In this document: positions 13,403 through 23,703 of the stretch, piece by piece
How the letters are laid out: every line of letters begins with the position of its first letter
How positions within the stretch are numbered: position 1 is the first letter of the stretch
DNA from: Gordius sp. MW1
Taxonomy: Eukaryota > Nematomorpha > Gordioida > Gordea > Gordiidae
Direction of reading: 5' to 3'
Length of the DNA stretch: 64,000 nucleotides
NCBI GenBank assembly: GCA_964036665.1
Contig: OZ038531.1
Location: forward strand, 19,768,324-19,832,323
Position numbers and translations under genes: made by a program
Notes under the pieces: model-generated
Databases searched by the model: none
The model's input: the letters and a program-made list of their open reading frames with translations, nothing else
Told to the model about the DNA's origin: nothing

Positions 13403-13990
13403 TTATAAACATATATCAAATATATAATTAAAGTGATTTATATTGTGATGAAAATAAATCGCGTGACTATCTTTTGAATAAATAAGGGGGTATGATATCC
13501 ATTGTTTTAATTCCACGGAAAATACATGTACAGGAATGTTAAATGCATAGGAAAATAATAAAATATCTATGTGGTTCGGCCACTTACCTAAAATATATAA
13601 CTCTTTGACAGTCATATATTGTGGTAAGGTAAGAGGGCGTACCAAGGCTGTCACCACTTCGGGTGGATCAGCGGATATAAAATAATTATAAATATAATAG
13701 CGAATCAAAGGATGATTATCCTTGTGTCATATATTGCTTTGCTTATGCAACGGTAAAAACAGTTAACGTCGCCAATAGTGATGTAAATTCCATAATTAGG
13801 TTTAAGCTCCTTGCTTGGCGATTCTATAGAAGCTATGGGGATATTATGACCCAATCTAGTATATCAATATATATATAATTTTATAATTATAATACTTATC
13901 CATGGCCCAAAATTTCCAAGCCATGTCTGGCAGCTTAAACCTGGAAATTTCTCGAACTTCTTCTGATACAAATACGATCTCATCTTTGGG
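13403..13990 (-). pseudogene. OTU-type cysteine protease-like module of the Ginger element
   Basis: Minus-strand reading gives IPIASIESPSKELK, then ITIGDVNCFYRCISKAIYDT, then DNHPLIRYYIY, ending with IYFHHNINHFNYI. OTU proteases have a GDGNCLFR.. motif holding the nucleophile Cys and a late Asn-His-(F/Y) motif holding the His. Both are recognisable here. An upstream block at 14000-13890 (FIVPKDEIVFVSEEVREI) is probably linker from the same protein. A one-base slip separates YDT from DNHPLIR, so this copy is not intact. It is on the transposase strand and downstream of it, which suggests it is the C-terminal part of the same transposon protein or a second protein of the element. Confidence 0.6.
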
Positions 13991-14419
13991 TACAATAAAA
14001 TAGTTTACAGTAAGTATTATAGAAATTGAACATAAATATGTTGAAAGTTATAAAGGTTCAACCAGCAACCTGTGGATTCCTTAGCGAGTATTTCCTTTGA
14101 TTTAGATATGTATACCACTTCATCCCCATTTATTAACGCTTTATTATTCAAAAAAGGATTATTTTTGATCAAAGTTATTACCTGGTGAAGGACCGTTTGA
14201 CATGAGATTCACGGGCAGTGCTGCCGCCTCACCATCTTTAATAACCCCTCTCTCTACTATTTAAAAATAAATTACAGTAAGTATTATAGAAATTAAACAT
14301 AAAAGTTATAAAGGTTTAACCAGCAACCTGTGGCTTGTATCAGATCCGACTTGTTCCAACGGTCGCTAGGCAAACCTTAAATATTTAATCAACATATATT
14401 TAATTAATAAATACCCTCA

Positions 14420-15933
14420 TCAAGATTTTCTTTAAATTTTTTTAGATTGCCCCCATGATATTTTTTCTTGAGCGTTTGCCCCGACATGTTGGCAAGTGTA
14501 TACGTGCCTAAATAAAACGGAAAATTATAAAAACATAGCATAACGTACCTTTATAGTCATCTACTATTTTGTAAGGTCCCAACCACGAAGGAGCGGTTTT
14601 ATCGCCCTTTCGATCGGCCCTTCTTAAGTTGTAGGCAAGTACAGCATCGCCCTTCTTAAACGTATAAGTGGTTTTATGTCTCCTCTCATACCACTTTTTC
14701 TGATATTTATGTGCCTTTTTAATATTTTTACTGGCAAATTGGTAGGACAGACGAGTGGCAGAAACCACTTCGTCAAAATTGACAACAGAATAAGGCTCCA
14801 TCTCTATCACAACCTCTTTAGGCTCGGCAGCTATCTCAATGTCAGTTTTCTGGACAGGCCTGGGGTGTCAAATAGATATCAAATAAAAAATGAGTGTAAT
14901 GACATAGTTTGTATATACCAATTAAAAATCAGGTAGTAAGGTGTCAACTTTGTTGACGCTTGAACGGCGGTGTTGACTGCATAGGTCACACCAGGCAACG
15001 CTGACTCCCACTGCTCGAAATGACCATCCAGGGCTTTATTAAGGCCAGCCAATAAAGTCCTGTTCATCCTTTCTACCAAGCCATTGGCTTGAGGATGGTA
15101 TGCAGTGGTAATCCTTTGATGTACCCCTCCAAGAGTGTATAACTCTTGAGTAAAGGAGTTCACAAACTCCCTGCCTTGGTCATTTATAACATCCTATAAA
15201 TAATGATTTAACAATGAGATTTAACTTACCTCAGGAAATCCCCATAAAGAGAAATTTTGTAGAAGATTTTGGGAAACCTCTAGGGCTGTATGGGATCTCA
15301 TCGGGACAGCTATGGCAAACTTAGAGAAATAGTCAATTAATACTAGAATGCACTTAAATCCTTCAGCACTTTCGGGCAAATTACATATATTTATCCCCAC
15401 AAGTCGTTATGGAAATGGAGGAACGGTTATAGGTTGCAGCTCTGGGGTGCATTTATCAATCTTGGAAGTATGTTTTTGACATATACTGCAGCCATTGATA
15501 AATGCTGCAGCATCCTCACTCAAACCAGGCCAATAATACCTATTTTTAATTTATTATTTAGTTTAAATAAAATTATAACCAGTACTTTTCAGTAATCTTG
15601 GTCCTTGTACGGTTTATACCAAGATGTGCCCCAAAGCTTTGACCTACAATAGTTCCTTCCATACCATTGTGATACAAAGCCAGGATCTGTTTCCTTTCGT
15701 CAGAATCCATAACTACCCTTAAATCCTTCTCTAACAAAATAAAAAAGTTTCACTTTAAGTACCTGTTTTCTGGTCGCAAAATTTTGCTGTTTTTTTACAA
15801 ACAGAAAATTTCCCTTAACATAGTAACCTTTTGATTTCCTAACAAAATAAGTTCTCTGTTTGCGTGTAAAGATTTCAGGTATAGTTCCATTTACCAGGTA
15901 CTCTTTTATGTCACTAAAACAATATTCTGCCAT
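14420..15933 (-). pseudogene. Ginger transposase (integrase-like), spliced, damaged
   Basis: Blocks run downwards in coordinate. N-terminal exon: 15933-15763 (MAEYCFSDIKEYL). Next comes a zinc-binding block with FGAHLGINRTRTKI and YYWPGL, then CSICQK, at about 15730-15460. The integrase core follows (FKCILVLIDYFSKFA; NDQGREFVNSF; TAYHPQANGLVERMNR) down to 14900. Then come a basic block and a GPY/F-like SWLGPYKIVDDYKG, spliced near 14548 to a short exon with TLANMSGQTLKKKYHGGN. The second catalytic Asp (NDQG) and the Glu (GLVERM) are present. The position usually holding the first Asp reads GINIC, so Asn appears in its place. At least one stop also lies in the core, and the phase between the first two exons does not match. 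The copy therefore looks inactive. Confidence 0.75.
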
Positions 15934-16004
15934 TCTATAAAATTAAAAAAACATATAGCAATCTATTCTTATAATATAACAACTATTTCCAATGCTAAGT
16001 GTAA

Positions 16005-16700
16005 TATCAATAACTTACTAATAACTTGATATAGGATCAATTATTCAAAAGATAAACTACTATAATATTATAGAATAACCATATGATCTTATAGCTAAGT
16101 GCAACTTACTTTTGAATGATTATATCAATAACTTACTAATAACTTGATATAGGATCAATTATTCAAAAGATAAACTACTAAAATATTATAGAATAACCAT
16201 ATGATCTTATAGCTAAGTGCAACTTACTTTTAAGAATGATTATATCAATAACGTACTAATAACTTGATATAGGATCAATTATTCAAAAGATAAACTACTA
16301 AAATATTATAGAATAACCATATGATCTTATAGCTAAGTGCAACTTACTTTTAAGAATGATTATATCAATAACTTACTAATAACTTGATATAGGATCAATT
16401 ATTCAAAAGATAAACTACTAAAATATTATAGAATAACCATATGATCTCATAGCTAAGTGCAACTTACTTTTAAGAATGATTATATCAATAACTTACTAAT
16501 AACTTGATATAGGATCAATTATTCAAAAGATAAACTACTAAAATATTATAGAATAACCATATATTTCTTGATCTTATAGCTAAGTGCAACTTACTTTTAA
16601 GAATGATTATATCAATAACTTACTAATAACTTGATATGGGATCAATTATTCAAAAAATAAACTACTAAAATTTTATAAATTAACTATATATTTCTTCATC
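16005..16700. repeat. Minisatellite, about 120-bp unit, six copies
   Basis: The word TATCAATAACTTACTAATAA recurs at 16005, 16123, 16243, 16363, 16483 and 16610. Spacings are 118, 120, 120, 120 and 127. Units differ by only a few bases. One unit carries an 8-bp insertion, ATTTCTTG. The array lies between the start codon of the Ginger transposase and the right inverted repeat, where its promoter would be expected. Confidence 0.9.
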
Positions 16701-17034
16701 ATATAAACATCAAACTAGTGAAAAAGTTTGTAAATACCTTATTTAACTTTATATTAATTGAAGTAGAATTGCTGGATACAATTTTGATGGAAATGGATAC
16801 GAAAATAACAGTGATTCTGGCTAATTTTCGTTCAATCACGTTATTATAAAAAACACGTGACATGTCAAAAACATATCATTTCGTGGTTTTCAACCAATGA
16901 GAATGTGTAATTCACGTGGAGACGATTTTAACGGAGACAAAATCTTACGTTACACCGGTTGAGCAATATGAAATATAAATTTACACTGGCTCTACAGGCA
17001 TTTAAATTTCAAAATAATTACACTGATGGGCTTA

Positions 17035-17171
17035 GCCAGGATTGGATTTAGAGGGGGGGGGGTAAAATAATGATTTTTAGTAATTTTAGCCATAATTATA
17101 TTAAATTTTAAAGAATTTTTAGTTTAGAGGGGGCAACCTTCCCTCCCTGCCACCCATTGGCTACGCCTATG
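17035..17171. mobile_element. hAT-type MITE, family A
   Basis: It starts GATGGGCTTAGCCAGG and ends GGCTACGCCTATG. Flanks ATTACACT and ATTGCACT match at 7 of 8 bases. The copy sits just outside the Ginger right end. Confidence 0.7.
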
Positions 17172-17179
17172 ATTGCACT

Positions 17180-18540
17180 GACAGCATAATTTTAGGTGAA
17201 AAACAGGTGTTTACTATAAATATAAAACATTAAAGATCTTGTTGTTAAAATAAGTATTCATATAAATGGTGGTAAAATAACAAAATAGATAGAATTCCGG
17301 ATGCCACTTTTTAATTTACTTAATGGCTTACAGGCTTTCGGTTATCAAAGTTTGGGGGGTTTAACATGTAAGTGTGTGTATCAAAAGGTGGAGGTAACTT
17401 AAATTACATTTTAACATCATTGTAATAGTAGGTTATTAAAAGTTAAAATAGCAAAGCAGTTTCCTAAAATGCGTGCCCCATGCCCAACTAATTCTTTTTT
17501 ATGGATAATAAAAAATGTTAGTTTATATTTAAAATAATTTTTTTAACCGGTGTTTGATAAGTTTATTTTTTTATTGTTATGTGCCCAAAAAGTATAAACA
17601 ATTTCATTTAGAATATGTATAAAATTATAAAGCATTCTAAAATTCTCTAAAATTTAAAAAGCTTAAAATTCAAGAGTTTGTTACATTTTTTATTTTTTCG
17701 GCCTAATTTGATTCTAGAGGGAGGGAGGCTTTCGCGACCGTGCTTTGGAACCTACTGTTCAAAAATTCTCGAGTAAAATTAATAGATTTGATACTGTTAA
17801 CAAACATTTTTTTTTTAATAATTTATTTAAAAATATTGATTACAAAAATTCCAAAATAATTTTCATTGTCATTGTTGTTAAACTGAATATCAAAAAAAGT
17901 AAATGAATATAAATCGGACAAAGGTAATTACTGATTGGGACTGTATGACAAAAATAATAATTAAAACAAACATATCTGAAATATCCCATCCAAATCAAAT
18001 TCTTAAAAACAAAAATATAGTGAGGTTAAAATAAGTATTAATAATTTAAAAGACTTTAATGAATAATTAAATAAATTGATTCAAAATATCTTACACTTTT
18101 TAAGTTGTTTAAATATATTTATTTGAAAACTATCAATTAATTGTGTAAGAATATTGGTATTACCAGTAAATATTTGCGAGAATATGAATGATAAAGGTAT
18201 CAGTGTCAATCGTATAAAACAAATTCGGGAATTTTAATCTGCTAGCAGCAGGCAAAGCTGTAAGAAAAAGCGTGAGCGCGGTATGCTAAGCTTCAATGAA
18301 TTGATAAGGTAGCTGTAGCTTAGAATTAGATAACTACTACTAAAGGAGAGAGGCAACACAGCAGACAAGTGATTATAGCTTTAAAAACGGTTTGATTAAC
18401 ACGAGCGACGCGTTACCACCAAGGACACTTTTAAAACGGTAAAATTTAATATGCGACACACTCTCTACCTACCAGCTATCTATACCTGTGGATGATGACG
18501 CGATATTATAGACGGGAGGGGGGGGGAGGAGATATGAATG
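17180..18540. other. AT-rich DNA without recognised genes
   Basis: Nothing with clear borders. A more GC-balanced patch at 18230-18500 has no open frame or splice pattern that I could support. Confidence 0.4.
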
Positions 18541-18554
18541 AGAGTAGGTTTACT

Positions 18555-18730
18555 CATGGGCGTAGCCAAGGGGGGGGCAGGGAGGGGCGGCTGCCCCCTC
18601 TAAATCCAAAAAATTGTTGAAATTCATTAAAAGTATGGCTAAAATTCCAAAAAATGCTCATTTTGCCCCTCCCTAAACATCCTTAAATCATTATTGCCCC
18701 CCTCTAATTCCAAAGCTGGCTACGCCCATG
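18555..18730. mobile_element. hAT-type MITE, family A, with perfect target duplication
   Basis: It starts CATGGGCGTAGCC and ends GGCTACGCCCATG. Both flanks are exactly GGTTTACT (18547-18554 and 18731-18738). The 8-bp duplication identifies the hAT superfamily and shows a fairly recent insertion. It has no coding capacity. Confidence 0.9.
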
Positions 18731-19199
18731 GGTTTACTGACACACAAATAACGGTTTTAGAGATAAAACTTACAAATTTTCATTGATATCAAGGCAAAAA
18801 ATGAGGTTGATTCGCGTGGCAGGCAATCCATTTATCCGTTGGATTGCAAAAAAAAATTTGTCAAAGCGGCTTTTAGGTGAAGATTTGAATGAACGCTAGT
18901 ATTTATGACCCTGAGGCTTGTTTACTTTAGCGGTAGTGTAAGGTAAAACCAATGTAATGTAACCACACCATCGTAAGTAGCAAAGTTAATTTAAAATCAC
19001 TTTAATTATTACCTGAATTTGAATGGCGTAAAAAGGGGGGGGGGGGTTTGAAATTAAAATTTTCTTTTGTGTTACAATAATAGGGATTTTAATTAATTTT
19101 TTGTTATATGTATCTACTCGATCGCGATGTTTTTGTGTCATAAAGGGTCGTATCATTATCATTATTTAAAAGTTACATAAGTTGTGAGTTCAAATATCT

Positions 19200-19305
19200 G
19201 TCCTTATGAGGGGGGGGGGCAAAGAGGGGCAAAAACTGGTGATGATGAAACGCTTAGCACCAGCGCGTGGATCACCCCCCAAATAAAATCTTAGCTACCT
19301 CCATG
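19200..19305. repeat. MITE family A remnant
   Basis: G-run, GGGGCAAAAA and a terminal TTAGCTACCTCCATGATG. The left end is missing. Confidence 0.45.
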
Positions 19306-19486
19306 ATGATATTATATTTCGTGTTTTAGTTTCGGTCAAAACCTGTGTTACAATTTTTTCAAATCATTATATTAGAATTAACTAAAAACTTATACATAAT
19401 TAAGACATACAAAAACCAATTTCAAAAAAATATGATTGACCTTTTTAAATTTTTTCCAATTATATCTGAATTTTTTATTTTGTGTA

Positions 19487-19580
19487 GGTTGCGAACAACC
19501 CTATTAAAAAATCTAAGAAGGTAGCTTTTACGCTAGAATCTTGTAAGGTTTTATTGTTAGATTTTTTAGATTTAAACCGA
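19487..19580. repeat. 95-bp dispersed repeat, copy 1
   Basis: GTTGCGAACAACCCTATTAA, then AAATCTAAGAAGGT, then TTAGATTTTTTAGATT. A near-identical copy lies at 21071-21168. The AAAAAATCTAA and TTAGATTTTTT parts are inverted, so the repeat folds on itself. Class unknown. Confidence 0.7.
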
Positions 19581-19589
19581 TTATAAAGC

Positions 19590-21060
19590 AATTCTTTTAT
19601 ATTACAAATTTTGAGAAAATGTTAAGCTGTAAGGGTCAGATTGTGCAAAATGCAACCTATGAATTATACGCATGAATAAACTGAGATATAATCAATTATG
19701 TATATAAAACCTTTAAACCTTAAAACAATATCTATATTATTTAAGGTTATAGTAAATGGTATAAAGATACATCACATTATTATGTAATATCCGCTAGATG
19801 GCGCTTCTTTAAATTACGAATTAGTACTGTATTAATTTAGGCTTTGACTTGAAACAAAAGCTTGTGGTGGTTTAGTCCAGCTATAATGGATTGCTGTCAG
19901 GGTTAAACAATTCAGCGTCACTATAAATTTTTTTTTTAAAGTACACATGAAAGGAATAAATGAAGTCTCCCCTCCCCCGCCAAATCACGTGTTTTATCAG
20001 CTCGTTTTTCAGGCAAAAAATCAAAAATAGTCTCATTTGTAGCAAACTAATATGGTTAAAAAAGCTAGTTTGATAAAGAGATGTGCAGTGGGCCCGTTTA
20101 ATGATGGAACGATGACTGCAAAATGCTGAATAGTTGCTTACACTCTCTGCAAACGATATCATGTATCCAAAATATTAGATGAAAAAGTTGAATGGACTAG
20201 AAACGCATAAAAAGGAGTGACAATTATGTTAATCTTACATCTGTAATAAGTTATTCAGGAGCAAAAAAGTGGCCGATATATGATGTCAGAACTTTGTATG
20301 CTGCATAGTAAAAGGATTATTCTAGTGTCGAAAAAGGTTGACCAAACAAAACCCACTCGTTTATACAACAAAATTGCATCGTTATATTAAAAAGACACTA
20401 AAAATTTGCGGAATTCTAGGTCTAAGGTTATAACCGATGAAGCCACTGCCGCCTAACACAGACTTGTAATGATTGACTAGATATTCTTTGAGGCAAAGAC
20501 AGAAGAGATTAAACGAGAAATGAGATGGCTTAAGTACCAAACGTGAAAGTTGCATATAGACGATCATCAAAATGCAAACAACTTGGTCAATAATAGAGCC
20601 ATTAAGATGCTATAGATAATGTGTTCTGTGTGAAACATGGAGGCAAAGCCTTTCCACAAAATATGGGCCTGCAATATGATGACATAAGATTGCCATAAAT
20701 GTGAAAGCTAAAGATGAATCACTAAGAAAATCTAAACGCCAAGGAGGCAGAATATGTTAGTTTGCTTAGTCAAAGATGGAATTAACGTAGTAGACACAAG
20801 CAAGGAGGTCAACGCTTTAACAATGGAAACTTATCAGAGAGACCGTTTAAAAAAACTACAAAATGTTGTTAAACATAAAGAGGTTATTCGCATCAGAAGT
20901 CAGATTTGTTTATATTTTTCTGCCTGAATTCGTCCGGTCTAATTTTTTTACCAAATTGCCTATCCGAGCCCGCCCGAAAGTCTAATTTTACGACAGTAGC
21001 TCAGAGGGGCTTTTCTAGTCTGTGATTAAAATTAAATTGCATAGCAATTAATAAAAAAAT
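19590..21060. other. Unassigned stretch
   Basis: A family B MITE half lies near 20329-20372 (AAAGGTTGACCAAACAAAACCC and onwards). No exon could be supported. Decayed coding debris is possible, but no family was recognised. Confidence 0.35.
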
Positions 21061-21070
21061 TTTACTTTGT

Positions 21071-21168
21071 GAAGGTTGCGAACAACCCTATTAAAAAATC
21101 TAAGAAGGTGGCTATTACGCTAGATTCTTGTAAGGTTTTTTGTTAGATTTTTTAGATTACCGCAAATA
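21071..21168. repeat. 95-bp dispersed repeat, copy 2
   Basis: It matches the copy at 19487 with a handful of substitutions and a one-base change in the T-run. It is followed by ATGCAATTTATGGGCTCG, the head of another dispersed family. Confidence 0.7.
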
Positions 21169-21179
21169 AAGTATTTTAA

Positions 21180-22900
21180 TTTATATGCAATTTATGGGCT
21201 CGCTTTTGGTTGTCCTACACTGTCTGTCTTGTCCATGTAATTTTTCAATAATCGCCGTGGAAACTTACCCCGCGTTCGTGATGACGCGCGAAGCGAAAAA
21301 AGCGAAGTGAATTTTTGTGCTAATTTATCAAACTTTTCATTATTTTTCTTAATATCTTATATTCATCGTAAATTTTATCATATTATGGTAGTTAGTTAGT
21401 TTTGACGCTTATTCAAATGAGTTTAACGTAAGTAAAAGATTTAGTTATTGCGGCAGCCGTGGTTAGGTAGTTAACTCTTTGGCTAGCCTATGCTAATGAC
21501 ATAGCGTCGGGAATAAAATGTAATGTATTTTGTTATGTGAATAGACGTGCACTAATTAGAAGCAGGCGTCGAACGGTCGGCATCCCTCATGGCTCATGCA
21601 AATTGAGAGGCGCATCGACAGGGTTATAAGGCTGGATTTTACGCTGCATGTTAATCATATATTTATTTTCGTCTCTGGGTAGTAACCGCTATTGACCATC
21701 GAGAGCCCAAGATCCCGCGAACCAATTCCTCCACATAGACAACACCCGTTATCGTCAATTAGTTTCACGGAGATTTACTCACGACCATCGTGCACCCCAT
21801 ATACCATTATTACTCAATCGATATTTTATTTGTCTTAATTATAACCCACGTTCGTCCGATATTATTTATACTAGTTATTGATACCAATAAAAGGTTGGTC
21901 TTCTAGATATTACAATCTCGTCGGGTTATAAAACATTAATCACGAAAAAAACAATTGTAAATATGAGGTATAGTGAAACCGCAGACGATAAGCGATCGAA
22001 AATTAAAATACAAATCATTTTGTACTTTTCGCGCAATGGTTAAAAAATTATTTAATGATTTATGTCCTTTATTTAGCTAAAAATATTTAATGGGAGCAAT
22101 TTGGAGCAATCATACTATTTACAACAAATACTATTAATTATAAAATAAATGATACATACAAAAGAATTTCTAGTAGAAGTACAATCAATTATATCTATCT
22201 TTAGATAAATATTTCCTTTAAAAATTTAACTCTTGACAAATTTGAATAATCAATATTCTATTATAAAATTTTAATTTTTTTCCTATCTCTTGCAAACTTT
22301 ATTTTGGCCATAGCAATCATCTTTTTCCATGAGCAATAATGAACAAAGCCTAAAATTAATATTGTATTAATCATTTATACAAATTTTGCCTGTAGTCTAA
22401 TTTCAACCATCATTTACAATTTTTTGATTTATCACCTGAAACTTATACTAGTTATGGCTAAATTTTTTGTATTAATTTGACTTATCTTCATCCAAAATAG
22501 TTCTTATTTATCAATGTTTGACATACAACAATGTAAAAAGTAATTGTAGTAATATTATTCGAATTAAAATTTAAAAGCAGACGATTTATTCACGTGATTA
22601 AATAAGCGCTTGCGATTGGGTAATTGCAGATAGAGTAAACCAATTCTAAAAAATGTTAATATTCGCGATTTAAGCGAAATAAGAACCTTAATAGCGAAGC
22701 CATTTGTTTTCCACATTTTATAAAAAGTTTATGTTAAAATATATAAAAATCTATCGAATAGAACTTTTACTTTAAATTTTTCAAAAATTGCAGATAGAGC
22801 ACTCCAATTCTCAGGTAGCGATATGTTAACGAAGGAAAAATAGAATTATATAAAATTAGTTACCGGTTGTTTAACAAACATACGATTTTAAATCTAGATC
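21180..22900. other. Mixed AT-rich DNA with a GC-balanced patch
   Basis: Positions 21450-21850 are richer in GC than their surroundings and show no repeat signature. They could be regulatory or a non-coding exon, but nothing in the sequence decides it. The word TTGCAGATAGAG recurs at about 22625 and 22788. Confidence 0.35.
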
Positions 22901-22905
22901 GGTCC

Positions 22906-23104
22906 TAGTAAAAACGTATGGGTTTTGTTTGGTTGGCCTTTGATTTTAGTCGACTGAACACAAAGAGACCATAGGTTTTTTGGTCTGTTTTTTTTGGTCC
23001 ACCTTGAGGCTTAGTTGAAATTTGAAAAACAGACAAAAGTCGACCATTAGTCTTAGTTGAACTAAAGGTCGACCAAATAGAACTCAACCGTTTTTACATC
23101 ACTA
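22906..23104. mobile_element. hAT-type MITE, family B
   Basis: The ends are TAGTAAAAACG and CCGTTTTTACATCACTA. The inside has TTTGGTTGG, TTAGTCGACT and GGTCGACCAAA blocks. Flanks ATCGGTCC and ATAGGTTC match at 6 of 8. It lies downstream of the stop codon of the RhoGAP-START gene. Confidence 0.7.
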
Positions 23105-23703
23105 ATAGGTTCAAATCGATTTTTAAAACAACTATTTATAATTTCAGATGATTTTGACCTTTGCAAATGTTTTTATAGATTATGGGAATATTAGAGGGTG
23201 TTATAAATAATTTTTATTATATTTCGTCCTTTTAAAGGACACCTTAAGATAAATAAAATAGTATAAATAAAACAAACTTTAAAATTAAATTTGAAAATTT
23301 TGGATACCACAACCCATGAAGAACACCTTTAATATATTTAATAGTATTTATTTTTTTCGCATTTCTTCAAACTAACAACATTTATAGAGACGACGATATA
23401 TGTAGTAATAATAATAATAATAATTTAACACTATATATTTACGTCTTGTGTAGCGCATCTATAAATTGCATATTATGCGAATAGTATATTCCATCAACTC
23501 GCCATGTTTCCAGGGGAAAACTTGCATTTGTCAATAAAAATATAAATGATCAAATTTAAATAAGAGTTTTTTGTACCCGCATTATGAAAAATAAAATTAT
23601 AAGCTAGGACAGGGTCTTGTGTATAGTTATTACATATGTAGTATATAAATTGTAAATAAACGATAACAATTTCATCGTAACAAGATAATGGTGTCTAAAA
23701 GAG

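Larger units (their letters stand above)
12903..16954 (-). mobile_element. Ginger-type DNA transposon, complete ends
   Basis: The ends are TGTAACGTCTATTTTTTAG on the left and, read inwards from the right, TGTAACGTAAGATTTTGTC. They continue to a shared GTCTCCACGT, so the inverted repeats are about 41 bp and imperfect. CCGG flanks both ends (12899-12902 and 16955-16958), a 4-bp target duplication. The coding strand is minus and encodes a gypsy-integrase-related transposase. This set (TGTAACG-like ends, 4-bp duplication, integrase-type transposase, no capsid or RT) matches Ginger cut-and-paste transposons. The AT-rich body contains a minisatellite just upstream of the transposase start. Confidence 0.85.

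Noticed and set aside
20382-20570. Frame with SVLGGSGFIGYNL resembling an NAD-binding motif
   Set aside because: Only this short run matches. The surrounding frame has no further family features or splice support.
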